Source: Bacteroidetes bacterium 43-16 (GTDB lineage Bacteria; Bacteroidota; Bacteroidia; Chitinophagales; Chitinophagaceae). Taken from it: a stretch of 64,000 nt of DNA. Made by a program: the position numbers and the translations under genes. Position 1 is the stretch's first letter, and each line of letters begins with the position of its first letter. The stretch lies in contig MKTB01000002.1 of the NCBI GenBank assembly GCA_001897525.1, positions 194,196-258,195 on the forward strand, written 5' to 3'. Positions 24,091 through 33,257 of this stretch are shown piece after piece. Below the pieces are notes generated by a model. That model searched no databases, was not told the DNA's origin, and was given only the letters and a program-made list of their open reading frames with translations.

Positions 24091-26594
24091 GAAACACCGC
24101 AAAAACTACAACGCTGGAAAGCAAGTTTCCATTACTGGCGGTGGAACACAACTGCGTCATTTCAAAAGATGCAGACATTACCGCCTGCTTTCGGGTACAC
24201 CTGCCGGAACTGTTTACCGTAGCATCACCGGAGTACGATGCCATACACTCCGCATGGCACAAGGCAATCAAAACCTTACCGGATTACTCCATCATCCACA
24301 AACAGGATTGGTTCATCAAGGAAAATTATGCACCGGATATTGCACAGGACGGATTGAGTTTCTTAGCGAAATCCTACCAGCAACATTTCAACGAGCGTCC
24401 TTTTCTCAACCATTACTGCTACCTCTTTTTGACGAAGACAACCAAAGAGCGTATGCGGATGCAAAGCAACTTTAGTTCGCTTTGCAAAGGCGTTCTTATC
24501 CCGAAAGAAATAAGGGATAAAGAAACCGTCCGCCGATTTATGGAAGCGGTGGCGCAATTCGAGCGCATCATCAACGACAGCGGGTTTGTGAAACTGGAAC
24601 GGTTGACAGAAGATGACATCATCGGTGCAAATGAAAAACAGGGATTGTTGGAGCAATACCTGACCTTATCACGGACAGCCAATACGCCGTTGCAGGATTT
24701 GGCACTCGGTACGGAAGATGTGCGCATCGGTAATAAGCGATTGTGCCTGCACACGCTTTCAGATACAGACGATTTGCCCGGAACAGTATCAGCAAATACA
24801 CGTTATGAAAAGCTGTCCACCGATAGAAGCGACTGCCTGTTGTCCTTTGCGGCTCCGGTGGGCTTGCTCCTTAGCTGTAACCATATCTACAACCAGTATT
24901 TATTTTTGGATAACAGCGATGAGAACCTGCGCAAGTTTGAAAAATCCGCAAGGAATATGCACTCGCTGGCAAGGTATAGCCGTGCAAATCAAATCAACAA
25001 AGAGTGGATTGAAAAGTACCTGAACGAAGCCCACAGCTTCGGGCTTTCGTCTATCCGTGCGCACTTCAATGTAATGGCGTGGTCGGATGATGCAAACGAA
25101 CTCAAACAGCTAAAGAACGATACCGGTAGCGCATTGGCTTTAATGGAGTGCAAGCCTCGCCACAATACCATTGACGTTGCCACGCTGTATTGGGCGGCTA
25201 TGCCGGGCAATGCGGCCGACTTTCCAAGCGAGGAAAGTTTTTACACGTTCATTGAACCCGCCCTGTGTTTCTTCACCGAAGAAACCAATTATCAAAGTTC
25301 ACCATCGCCTTTCGGTATCAAGATGGCAGACAGGCTTACGGGTAAGCCTATCCATTTGGATATTTCCGACCTGCCAATGAAAAAAGGCATCATCACGAAC
25401 CGCAACAAGTTCATCTTGGGGCCATCGGGTTCGGGTAAGTCTTTTTTCACTAACCACATGGTGCGCCAATATTACGAACAGGGCGCACACGTCCTGCTCG
25501 TGGACACAGGTAATTCCTATCAGGGCTTATGCGAACTGATTAAAGGAAAGACCAGAGGTGAAGACGGGGTTTACTTTACTTACACCGAAGAGAACCCGAT
25601 TGCGTTCAATCCCTTTTATACCGATGACGGCGTATTTGACATTGAGAAAAGGGAAAGCATCAAAACCCTCATCCTTACGCTTTGGAAGCGTGATGACGAA
25701 CCGCCGAAGCGTTCGGAAGAAGTGGCGTTGTCAAACGCCGTGAGCGGTTACATTGACCACATTAAGCAAAACGATGAATACCCATCGTTCAACGGATTCT
25801 ACGAATATGTAAAGGGTGATTACAAAACGGTACTGGAAGAAAAGCAGGTAAGGGAAAAAGACTTTGACCTCGCCAATTTCCTGAACGTACTGGAACCTTA
25901 CTACAAGGGCGGCGAATACGATTACCTGTTGAACTCCGATAAGCAACTCGACCTGCTTTCCAAACGTTTTATCGTGTTTGAAATTGATGCGATAAAAGAC
26001 CACAAAATCCTCTTTCCCGTGGTCACAATCATCATTATGGAAGTGTTCATCAACAAGATGCGCAGGCTCAAAGGTGTGCGTAAGCTGATACTGATTGAAG
26101 AAGCGTGGAAAGCGATTGCTAAAGAGGGTATGGCAGAATACATCAAGTATTTGTTTAAGACCGTCCGCAAATTCTTTGGTGAAGCCATCGTGGTTACGCA
26201 GGAAGTGGACGACATCATCCAGTCGCCCATCGTGAAAGAAAGTATCATCAACAACTCCGACTGCAAAATCCTGCTTGACCAGCGCAAGTACATGAACAAG
26301 TTCGATGACATTCAGGCGATGCTCGGACTTACCGAAAAGGAAAAATCACAAATCCTTTCCATCAACATGAACAACGACCCGTCAAGGCTTTACAAAGAAG
26401 TATGGATTGGGCTGGGCGGTACGCATTCCGCAGTTTACGCCACAGAGGTATCGCTCGAAGAATACTTAGCCTACACCACGGAGGAAACCGAAAAAATGGA
26501 AGTGATGCAGCTTGCCCATGAACTGGATGGTAACGTGGAGCAAGCCATTAAACGCATTGCCCTCCAAAGACGTGAGAAAGCAAACAGTTACTAA
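24087..26594 (+). CDS. traG: TraG-family conjugation ATPase (VirB4-like)
   Basis: 835 aa. Cytoplasmic ATPase that powers pilus or apparatus assembly. The N-terminal half holds the CagE/TrbE/VirB-like domain of Bacteroidetes TraG. Walker A FILGPSGSGKSFFTNH is at about residue 445, followed by LLVDTGNSYQGLCELI, and the Walker B region is RKLILIEEAWKAI with Glu-Glu. The C-terminus DIIQSPIVKESIINNSDCKILLDQRK is typical. Translationally coupled to traF (4-bp overlap). Confidence 0.95.
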   Translation: MRNTAKTTTLESKFPLLAVEHNCVISKDADITACFRVHLPELFTVASPEYDAIHSAWHKAIKTLPDYSIIHKQDWFIKENYAPDIAQDGLSFLAKSYQQHFNERPFLNHYCYLFLTKTTKERMRMQSNFSSLCKGVLIPKEIRDKETVRRFMEAVAQFERIINDSGFVKLERLTEDDIIGANEKQGLLEQYLTLSRTANTPLQDLALGTEDVRIGNKRLCLHTLSDTDDLPGTVSANTRYEKLSTDRSDCLLSFAAPVGLLLSCNHIYNQYLFLDNSDENLRKFEKSARNMHSLARYSRANQINKEWIEKYLNEAHSFGLSSIRAHFNVMAWSDDANELKQLKNDTGSALALMECKPRHNTIDVATLYWAAMPGNAADFPSEESFYTFIEPALCFFTEETNYQSSPSPFGIKMADRLTGKPIHLDISDLPMKKGIITNRNKFILGPSGSGKSFFTNHMVRQYYEQGAHVLLVDTGNSYQGLCELIKGKTRGEDGVYFTYTEENPIAFNPFYTDDGVFDIEKRESIKTLILTLWKRDDEPPKRSEEVALSNAVSGYIDHIKQNDEYPSFNGFYEYVKGDYKTVLEEKQVREKDFDLANFLNVLEPYYKGGEYDYLLNSDKQLDLLSKRFIVFEIDAIKDHKILFPVVTIIIMEVFINKMRRLKGVRKLILIEEAWKAIAKEGMAEYIKYLFKTVRKFFGEAIVVTQEVDDIIQSPIVKESIINNSDCKILLDQRKYMNKFDDIQAMLGLTEKEKSQILSINMNNDPSRLYKEVWIGLGGTHSAVYATEVSLEEYLAYTTEETEKMEVMQLAHELDGNVEQAIKRIALQRREKANSY

Positions 26595-26614
26595 TCATTT
26601 TAAAAGCAAGAGAA

Positions 26615-26830
26615 GTGGAAAAGGAGAAAATCACACTGCCCATTGGTGGTAACAAGGCTTTGATATTTGAAGCCGACCCCACCAACAAAGAGGAACAGGA
26701 TTTTGCAAAACTGTGCAAGGAAGCAGCAGCATCCCAACCTCAAAGCCTGCAAGACTTTTTTACCCGGCTCAATGACCTGCAACAAAAGAAGCCTCCTGAA
26801 CCAAAAAGGAAAATGGGTCGGAAAATGTAA
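26615..26830 (+). CDS. Small conserved tra-operon protein, unknown
   Basis: 71 aa from a GTG at 26615 (VEKEKITLPIGGNKALIFEAD). Charged and soluble, ending KRKMGRKM. It is between traG and traI, 20 bp after traG, in the position of traH in related elements, but I see no motif that would prove this. No ATG start fits the same frame near the 5' end. Confidence 0.6.
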   Translation: MEKEKITLPIGGNKALIFEADPTNKEEQDFAKLCKEAAASQPQSLQDFFTRLNDLQQKKPPEPKRKMGRKM

Positions 26831-26892
26831 AGCAGCTTTTCAACAGGAAAAGAAAAAATCAAACAGTTATTAATTTTTAAAAATCAGAAACA

Positions 26893-27525
26893 ATGAAAAA
26901 AGCAATGTTACTGGTGTGTACGGCAATTATGCTTGCCGTTGCACCATCCGCTAAAGCACAATTTGTAGTAACTGACCCCGGTAATCTTATCTCCGGCATT
27001 CTCAACAGTGCAAACGAAATCGTGCAGACCTCATCCACCGTATCGAATGTGGTTAAGAATTTCAATGAGGTAAAAAAGGTGTATGACCAAGGCAAAGAGT
27101 ATTACGACAAACTGAAAGCCGTAAACAACCTGGTTAAAGATGCCCGCAAGGTACAGCAGACCGTTTTGCTGGTGGGCGATGTGTCCGAAATGTACGTGAA
27201 GAATTTCGGCAAGATGATGAACGACCCCAATTTCACCCCACAGGAATTGACGGCAATTGCTAATGGTTATTCTACGCTTCTGAATGAAAGTACCGAGTTG
27301 CTGAAAGAGTTGAAACAAATCGTTACCTCGACCGGGCTTTCCTTAAATGATAAGGAGCGTATGGATATAATCGACAAAGTGTACAAAGAGGTTAAGGACT
27401 ACCATAACCTTGTACGCTATTACACCAATAAAAATATTTCTGTAAGCATTTTGAGGGCGAAGAAACAGAACAACACCAAGCGTGTGCTGGAACTGTACGG
27501 AACCGCAGAACAAAAATATTGGTAA
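26893..27525 (+). CDS. traI: Conjugative transposon protein TraI (DUF4141)
   Basis: 210 aa. Signal peptide (KKAMLLVCTAIMLAVAPSAKAQ) and then a helical periplasmic protein beginning FVVTDPGNLISGILNSANEIVQTSSTV, the typical start of DUF4141 and VirB5-like proteins. The rest is coiled coil, ending RVLELYGTAEQKYW. Located 62 bp after the small traH-position gene and 3 bp before traJ. Confidence 0.88.
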   Translation: MKKAMLLVCTAIMLAVAPSAKAQFVVTDPGNLISGILNSANEIVQTSSTVSNVVKNFNEVKKVYDQGKEYYDKLKAVNNLVKDARKVQQTVLLVGDVSEMYVKNFGKMMNDPNFTPQELTAIANGYSTLLNESTELLKELKQIVTSTGLSLNDKERMDIIDKVYKEVKDYHNLVRYYTNKNISVSILRAKKQNNTKRVLELYGTAEQKYW

Positions 27526-27528
27526 GCT

Positions 27529-28527
27529 ATGGAATGGAATAACCTTCACGAAATGCTGCGCAGCCTGTACGATGAAATGATGCCATTGACGGCAGACATG
27601 GCTGCAATAGCCAAAGGAATTGCCGGATTGGGCGCACTGTTCTACGTTGCGCTGAAAGTGTGGCAGGCGTTGAGCCGGGCAGAACCCATAGACGTGTTCC
27701 CTTTGCTCCGTCCGTTCGCCATCGGGCTTTGCATTATGTTTTTTCCCACGATGGTTTTAGGAACCATCAATGCGGTAATGTCTCCCGTAGTAAAAGGCAC
27801 GCACTCCATGCTCGAAGGGCAGGTACTTGACCTGAACAAGCTACAACAGCAAAAAGACCAGTTGGAGCGGGAAGCCATGCTTCGCAATCCCGAAACCGCT
27901 TACCTCGTAAGCGACGAGGAATTTGATAAGAAGCTGGACGAATTGGGCTGGTCGCCGTCCGATTTGGCTACCATGACGGGAATGTATCTCGACAGGCAAG
28001 CCTATAAAATGGAGAAAGCCATAAAGGAGTGGTTTCGTGACCTGCTGGAGATACTCTTTCAGGCAGCGGCATTGGTCATAGATACGATACGGACGTTCTT
28101 CCTCATCGTACTGTCTATATTGGGGCCGATAGCCTTTGCGATAAGCGTTTGGGACGGTTTTCAGTCCACGCTCACGCAATGGCTAACCCGATATATCAGC
28201 GTTTATCTGTGGCTGCCCATATCCGATATGTTCAGTTCCATACTGGCGAAAATACAATCGCTCATACTGGAGCGGGATATTGAAATGCTGGCAGACCCTA
28301 CTTACATCCCCGATACTTCCAATACCGTGTATATCATTTTTATGCTGATAGGCATAGTGGGCTACTTCACTATCCCAACGGTGGCGGGCTGGGTAATACA
28401 GGCAGGCGGTGCAGGAAACTTTATGCGTAACGTAAACTCTACGGCTGCAAAAACAGGAAATCTTGCCGGAGCCGGAACGGGAGCCGCAGTGGGCAACATT
28501 GGCGGCAGGCTATTGAACAAAAATTAA
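27529..28527 (+). CDS. traJ: Conjugative transposon protein TraJ (VirB6/TrbL-like)
   Basis: 332 aa multi-spanning inner-membrane protein. TM segments near residues 20-45 (AAIAKGIAGLGALFYVALKVW), 60-85, 165-195 (LLEILFQAAALVIDTIRTFFLIVLSILGPIAFAISVWDGF) and 255-290 (YIIFMLIGIVGYFTIPTVAGWVIQAG). The central LGPIAFAISVWDGFQSTLTQWLTRYISVYLWLP is the family signature. It forms part of the inner-membrane channel. Confidence 0.92.
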   Translation: MEWNNLHEMLRSLYDEMMPLTADMAAIAKGIAGLGALFYVALKVWQALSRAEPIDVFPLLRPFAIGLCIMFFPTMVLGTINAVMSPVVKGTHSMLEGQVLDLNKLQQQKDQLEREAMLRNPETAYLVSDEEFDKKLDELGWSPSDLATMTGMYLDRQAYKMEKAIKEWFRDLLEILFQAAALVIDTIRTFFLIVLSILGPIAFAISVWDGFQSTLTQWLTRYISVYLWLPISDMFSSILAKIQSLILERDIEMLADPTYIPDTSNTVYIIFMLIGIVGYFTIPTVAGWVIQAGGAGNFMRNVNSTAAKTGNLAGAGTGAAVGNIGGRLLNKN

Positions 28528-28538
28528 TCATCGTAAAA

Positions 28539-29162
28539 ATGGAATTTAAAACATTAAGAAACATCGAAAACAGTTTTAGACAGATAAGACTGTACGCTAT
28601 TGTTTTTGCCATTCTCTGCATTGCAGTGGTAGGATATGCCCTTTGGCAGTCCTACCGCTTTGCGGAGTTACAAAGACAAAAGATTTATGTATTGGATAAC
28701 GGCAAATCATTGATGCTTGCTTTATCACAGGATGCCAGCATTAACCGACCAGTGGAAGCCCGTGAACACGTTAGGCGTTTCCATGAATTGTTTTTTACGC
28801 TCGCACCCGATAAGAATGCTATCGAAAGCAATATGAAGCGGGCTTTTAATCTCGCAGATAAATCGGCTTTTGATTACTACAAAGACCTTTCGGAAAAGGG
28901 CTATTACAACCGTATCATTTCGGGCAACGTACAACAGCGCATCGAAGTAGATAGTGTCGTCTGCAATTTCGATACCTATCCTTATGCGGTTCGTACCTAC
29001 GCCAAGCAATTCATCATCCGTTCAAGCAATGTAACCAGGCGCAGCCTTGTTACCTCTTGCTACCTCGTGAACTCCGTCCGTTCGGACAACAATCCGCAGG
29101 GCTTCAACATCGAAAAATTTGCCGTGCTGGAAAACAAAGACATGGAGGTTATCGAACGCTAA
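28539..29162 (+). CDS. traK: Conjugative transposon protein TraK (VirB8-like)
   Basis: 207 aa. Short cytoplasmic N-terminus (MEFKTLRNIENSFRQIRLYAIVFAILCIAVVGYALW, one TM helix) and a periplasmic NTF2-like domain with AREHVRRFHELFFTLAPDKNAIESN, typical of TraK. Links the inner-membrane complex to the outer-membrane core. It follows traJ by 11 bp. Confidence 0.92.
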   Translation: MEFKTLRNIENSFRQIRLYAIVFAILCIAVVGYALWQSYRFAELQRQKIYVLDNGKSLMLALSQDASINRPVEAREHVRRFHELFFTLAPDKNAIESNMKRAFNLADKSAFDYYKDLSEKGYYNRIISGNVQQRIEVDSVVCNFDTYPYAVRTYAKQFIIRSSNVTRRSLVTSCYLVNSVRSDNNPQGFNIEKFAVLENKDMEVIER

Positions 29163-29172
29163 AACCAATTTT

Positions 29173-29601
29173 ATGGAAGCATTATCAGATTTAAACACGT
29201 TCGCCAAAATCCTTACCGACAAAGGATATAACGGCTATTTCCATACGCAGGGGGCATATCCCGGAAAGCTCAAAGATAGCATAGGCGAATACCTCGAAAG
29301 TTGTCGTAAAGGAACAGAGGGCGCACCTAAGCCCGTACTGTTGGTTACGGGCTACCTGCAATGGGCAGGTGAAGACAAGCCCCATGTGGAATGCAGTATG
29401 TGGGTCAAGTACCTGAACGGAAAATTCTTCCTCTCAAAAATGGAGGTTTCAAGAAAAGACCAATACGGGCAATTATTGAAGCATTCGGAACTCACAAATC
29501 TATCAGTGGTTACCGCTCCCAAAGTAAGGGAGGCAATCGCTTTGGTGAGTGATGCGCCTAAGCAAAGAGTTGTTCCCAAAAGCAAAGGTTTCAGGCACTA
29601 A
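29173..29601 (+). CDS. Unknown cytoplasmic protein between traK and traL
   Basis: 142 aa from the ATG at 29173 (MEALSDLNTFAKIL); an upstream in-frame GTG would overlap traK. Soluble, with a beta-rich middle (KPVLLVTGYLQWAGEDKPHVECSMWVKYLNGKFFLSKMEV) and no signal peptide or TM helix. I do not recognise it. It is not among the core CTnDOT tra genes but sits in phase with them (10 bp after traK, 13 bp before traL), so it is co-expressed. Confidence 0.7.
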   Translation: MEALSDLNTFAKILTDKGYNGYFHTQGAYPGKLKDSIGEYLESCRKGTEGAPKPVLLVTGYLQWAGEDKPHVECSMWVKYLNGKFFLSKMEVSRKDQYGQLLKHSELTNLSVVTAPKVREAIALVSDAPKQRVVPKSKGFRH

Positions 29602-29614
29602 AAACAGTCAAGGA

Positions 29615-29899
29615 ATGAAAAAGTTACGAACAAAAATCAGCAAGTGGTTTGACAGGCTCGATGACAGGTGGCGGGAGTTGCCCATAAAAAAACAGCACCG
29701 CTATACGCTATTGCTTTTCGCTGGCTATGTGTTGTTGTCCATTATAGTAATAGCAAAAGTCTGCTATGATGTTGGCGCAAGCGATAGCAAGCTGAAAATA
29801 GAGCATATCGAAAACCCGCTTATCAAACAAAACAAGTCCCCGGTATCGCCGCAGGACAGTATTTCAAAAATCCTAAAAAATAAGATGTATGAAAGATAA
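29615..29899 (+). CDS. traL: Conjugative transposon protein TraL (DUF3989)
   Basis: 94 aa from the ATG at 29615. Basic N-terminus (KKLRTKISKWFDRLDDRWRELPIKKQHRYTLLLFAGYVLLSIIVIAKVCYDVG) with one TM helix and a short periplasmic tail: the DUF3989 layout. Its last 11 bp overlap the start of traM. Confidence 0.85.
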   Translation: MKKLRTKISKWFDRLDDRWRELPIKKQHRYTLLLFAGYVLLSIIVIAKVCYDVGASDSKLKIEHIENPLIKQNKSPVSPQDSISKILKNKMYER

Positions 29900-31220
29900 T
29901 GAAAACAAAAAAGTGAGTATTCTGGTCGAAGATGACGACCTGAATAACCAGCAGGATGCACCGAAAGACGGTGCGCAGAACAAAGCCGAAAAGCTAAAAA
30001 AGCCAATCATTTTTGTCCTTATGGGCGTGGTATTTCTCGGCTGTATGTATTTAATCTTCAAACCATCTTCCGACAAGAAAAAGGCGGTAGATATAGGTTT
30101 GAATGATGCCGTACCACAGGCTACCGATGCCGGAATGCAATCGGATAAGCAAAAAGCGTATGAACAGGAAATGCTGGAACAGAAAGAACAGGAAAAACGC
30201 AATGCGCTTATGTCCCTTTCCGATTACTGGAGCGAAGACAGTGCCGCCGACAAGAAAGCTGCTAATCCGGATGAGGTTAACGAAGACGGATCTGCTTACG
30301 GAGGTGGTATGCCTGCTAAGGGCAATCCGGCTTTGAGCAGTTATCGCAATGCCCAAAGTACTTTAGGTTCATTTTACGACAACAACGATTATCAAACGCA
30401 GGAACTCCGCAAACAGGTTGATGAACTGAAAGAGAAACTGGCGGAAAAGGATGTACCCGCTACAACGACCGTGCAAGACCAAATGGCATTGATGGAGAAG
30501 TCGTACCAAATGGCGGCAAAGTACTTGCCAACAAATACAGTTCCACAATCCAATAAAGTAGATACAACGGTTCCGGTAAAGGGTGGCGGTACGCAAAAAG
30601 AACATTTTGTAGCGTTCTCACCTGTGAGGAAAACTGCGGTGTCTGCATTGTACCGTGAGCCGACAGACAGTGCTTTTCTTGCCAACTGGAACGAAACCCG
30701 TAACAGGGGATTTTATACAGCCGGAACCAGTAAGCAGGTACAGCAGCCCAAAAACAGCATCAGGGCGATAGTACAGGAAACGCAGACTGTAACCGATGAA
30801 AGTGGTGTGCGCTTGCGTTTGATGGAAACTGCGAAAACGCCCGGTCGTACTATTCCGGCGGGAACGGTGCTAACAGCAAATGCAAAGTTTGCAGGCGGTA
30901 GGTTACAGTTGAAAATAACGTCCATTGAATTTGAGGGCAATATTATCCCTATGGAAATAACCGTGTACGATTTGGACGGACAACAAGGCTTATATGTGCC
31001 TTATTCGCCTGAAGTAAATGCCTTAACGGAAATAGCCTCCAACATGAGCCAGACGTCCGGCACGTCCATTATGATGACCCGCTCTGCAGGGCAGCAGGCG
31101 GCAGGCGACCTTTCCCGTGGCGTGGTGCAGGGTATATCGGGCTACTTCTCTAAAAAACTAAGAACACCGAAAGTTACCGTTAAAGCCGGTCATCAACTTT
31201 TCCTTGTTTCAAAAAACTAA
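29889..31220 (+). CDS. traM: Conjugative transposon protein TraM (VirB10-like)
   Basis: 443 aa. Cytoplasmic N-terminus, one TM helix (KKPIIFVLMGVVFLGCMYLIFKP, about residues 38-60), a long linker with coiled coil (TQELRKQVDELKEKLAEKD), and the C-terminal TraM domain (about residues 280-443) with IRAIVQETQTVTDESGVRLRLME, TIPAGTVLTANAKFAGGRLQLKI and PKVTVKAGHQLFLVSK. Energises and gates the outer-membrane core complex. Confidence 0.93.
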   Translation: MKDNENKKVSILVEDDDLNNQQDAPKDGAQNKAEKLKKPIIFVLMGVVFLGCMYLIFKPSSDKKKAVDIGLNDAVPQATDAGMQSDKQKAYEQEMLEQKEQEKRNALMSLSDYWSEDSAADKKAANPDEVNEDGSAYGGGMPAKGNPALSSYRNAQSTLGSFYDNNDYQTQELRKQVDELKEKLAEKDVPATTTVQDQMALMEKSYQMAAKYLPTNTVPQSNKVDTTVPVKGGGTQKEHFVAFSPVRKTAVSALYREPTDSAFLANWNETRNRGFYTAGTSKQVQQPKNSIRAIVQETQTVTDESGVRLRLMETAKTPGRTIPAGTVLTANAKFAGGRLQLKITSIEFEGNIIPMEITVYDLDGQQGLYVPYSPEVNALTEIASNMSQTSGTSIMMTRSAGQQAAGDLSRGVVQGISGYFSKKLRTPKVTVKAGHQLFLVSKN

Positions 31221-31247
31221 TGTTCAACACTAAAAATCAGCAATAAA

Positions 31248-32150
31248 ATGAAAGCAATATTTAAAAGTCTTTTGGCAATGGCTTGTTTAATAGCCTTTAC
31301 TGCCAATACCAATGCGCAGCAGGTTGCATCTAATACAAGCAAATTAAGCATGGGTAAAGTAGAACCTTACGAAATGCAGGTAACGTACAATAAGACCTCC
31401 CATTTGATTTTTCCGGCAGCCATCCGGTATGTGGATTTGGGCAGTGAATACCTGATTGCAGGTAAGGCAGATGATGCCGAAAACGTGCTGCGTATAAAGG
31501 CTACCGTTAAAGATTTTAAAGAAGAAACCAATTTTTCTGTAATTACCGATGATGGTCGTTTCTACAACTTCAATGTTTTTTACAGTGCTTATCCAACCAC
31601 CCTGAATTATGATTTACTGACGATGCAAAAAGCATCAGACAGGGAAAACGGTAACGATGTGCTGTTTGAGGAATTGGGGAGCAATTCGCCATCGCTGGCC
31701 GGGTTGCTCATGGAAACCATTTATAAAAAGGACAAAAGGATTGTAAAGCATATAGCCTCCAAAAGTTACGGCGTACAGTTTCTACTGAAAGGCATCTATG
31801 TACACAACGGCAAATTTTATTTTCATACAGAGTTGCGCAATACAAGCAACGTTCCGTTTGCTATTGACTTTGTGAATTTCAAAGTAGTAGATAAGAAAGT
31901 GGCGAAGCGTACCGTAGTGCAGGAAAAGCCAATGACCCCGTTGCGTATGTATAAACCGCTTACCGAAATTGCGGGCAATACGACTGACCAAAACGTCTTC
32001 CTACTCGACCAGTTCACCATTACCGATGATAAGGTATTGGTAATTGAAATCTTTGAAAAGAATGGCGGCAGGCAGCAAGCCTTACAGGTCGAAAATTCCG
32101 ACCTCGTACACGCCAAGCTGGTAAACGCTATGCACCTAAAGATTAAGTAA
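31248..32150 (+). CDS. traN: Conjugative transposon protein TraN (VirB9-like)
   Basis: 300 aa. Signal peptide (LLAMACLIAFTANTNAQQ), then EPYEMQVTYNKTSHLIFPAAIRYVDLGSEYLIAGKADDAENVLRIKA, the conserved TraN start, and a second beta domain with LLKGIYVHNGKFYFHTELRNTSNVPFAIDFV. Outer-membrane-associated ring component. It follows traM by 27 bp. Confidence 0.93.
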   Translation: MKAIFKSLLAMACLIAFTANTNAQQVASNTSKLSMGKVEPYEMQVTYNKTSHLIFPAAIRYVDLGSEYLIAGKADDAENVLRIKATVKDFKEETNFSVITDDGRFYNFNVFYSAYPTTLNYDLLTMQKASDRENGNDVLFEELGSNSPSLAGLLMETIYKKDKRIVKHIASKSYGVQFLLKGIYVHNGKFYFHTELRNTSNVPFAIDFVNFKVVDKKVAKRTVVQEKPMTPLRMYKPLTEIAGNTTDQNVFLLDQFTITDDKVLVIEIFEKNGGRQQALQVENSDLVHAKLVNAMHLKIK

Positions 32151-32167
32151 CCAAAACAGAAAAAACA

Positions 32168-32725
32168 ATGACAAAATACATTTTTGCTGTAATGCTTGCG
32201 GTGTTGAGCATTACAGCAACGCAAGCACAACGAATGACACCCGGACAAAAAGGACTGGAAGTAAACGCCGGATTGTTATCTAAGAAAGTAAAGGATAATT
32301 ACTTTTTGAATTTGACCCTTACTGTAAATAGCAGAGCTGGAAACTATTGGATTTGGGGTGCAGAATATACCCACCAATTTGCCGATTACAGGACTGTACA
32401 AATACCTCTTGAAACCTATACGGGTGAAATGGGGTACAGCCTCCAGCTTTTAGGCGATGCAAGAAAGACTACAAACCTTAATGCGGGGCTTACTGCTGTT
32501 GCCGGGTACGAAACCATTAACCGGAGTGATGCAACGCTCTATGATGGCTCTAAAGTCCTCGACAAAGACAATTTTATTTACGGAGCCGGAGGGCGTTTGT
32601 CTTTGGAAACATACCTGTCCGACAGGTTTGTGCTGCTCCTGCAAGGTCGTACCAAAGTATTATGGGGTACAGATTTAAAACAGTTCCGCCCATCAGCAGG
32701 CATTGGGCTAAGGTTTAACTTTTAA
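32168..32725 (+). CDS. traO: Conjugative transposon protein TraO
   Basis: 185 aa. Signal peptide ending TQAQ, then RMTPGQKGLEVNAGLLS, the usual TraO start, and an antiparallel beta pattern ending with an aromatic-terminated strand (PSAGIGLRFNF), consistent with an outer-membrane beta-barrel. 17 bp after traN, 11 bp before traQ. No traP primase gene follows. Confidence 0.9.
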   Translation: MTKYIFAVMLAVLSITATQAQRMTPGQKGLEVNAGLLSKKVKDNYFLNLTLTVNSRAGNYWIWGAEYTHQFADYRTVQIPLETYTGEMGYSLQLLGDARKTTNLNAGLTAVAGYETINRSDATLYDGSKVLDKDNFIYGAGGRLSLETYLSDRFVLLLQGRTKVLWGTDLKQFRPSAGIGLRFNF

Positions 32726-32736
32726 AAAGAATAACA

Positions 32737-33171
32737 ATGAAACGATTTTTGAATAGAAATAAATTTTTGTGGCTGCTTCTCCTGGTCTTTACAAGTGCCG
32801 CCGTGTTATCGTCCTGTAATAAGGAGGAACTCGACATACAGCAGAACTATCCGTTTGAGGTCAAAGTGATGCCAGTTCCGGGAGATGTGGCAAACGGGCA
32901 GACTGTTGAAATAAGGTTTACCATTGAACGGAGTGGTAATTTCAACGATGCAAAATACTTTATCCGCTATTTCCAATATGACGGGCAAGGCGCATTGCGA
33001 TATTACAGCGAACCGCCGTATATGCCTAATGATTTGTACCAATTGCCAGCGACACAGTTCCGGCTGTATTACACCTCACAATCTGCCGTATCGCAGTCGT
33101 TTGATGTATGGATAAGCGACAATTTCGGGAACGAAAAGCAGATAAGTTTTCAATTTAATAATAAAGACTAA
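32737..33171 (+). CDS. traQ: TraQ-like lipoprotein (DUF3872)
   Basis: 144 aa. TM or lipobox region LWLLLLVFTSAAVLSSCNKEELD (Cys27) and a single Ig-like domain with FEVKVMPVPGDVANGQTVEIRFTIERSGNF and KYFIRYFQYDGQGAL, the DUF3872 pattern. Last gene of the transfer operon; followed by a strong terminator. Confidence 0.88.
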   Translation: MKRFLNRNKFLWLLLLVFTSAAVLSSCNKEELDIQQNYPFEVKVMPVPGDVANGQTVEIRFTIERSGNFNDAKYFIRYFQYDGQGALRYYSEPPYMPNDLYQLPATQFRLYYTSQSAVSQSFDVWISDNFGNEKQISFQFNNKD

Positions 33172-33199
33172 GCGAACGGCTATACCAATCGGAAAATAG

Positions 33200-33234
33200 A
33201 AGTCGTCTGACCTAAAAAGTCGGACGACTTTTTT
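33200..33234 (+). terminator. Terminator of the tra operon
   Basis: 12-bp stem with one T-G pair: AAGTCGTCTGAC at 33200-33211 and GTCGGACGACTT at 33219-33230, loop CTAAAAA, then a run of T. It lies 29 bp after the traQ stop. Confidence 0.88.
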
Positions 33235-33257
33235 ATTGCAGTTCTTAATTTGTGCCG

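Noticed and set aside
24080-24475. 131-aa frame overlapping the start of traG
   Set aside because: Different frame over the well-supported VirB4-like traG gene.
29119-29172. Upstream extension of the traK-traL interval gene
   Set aside because: Non-ATG start overlapping traK; ATG at 29173 fits spacing.
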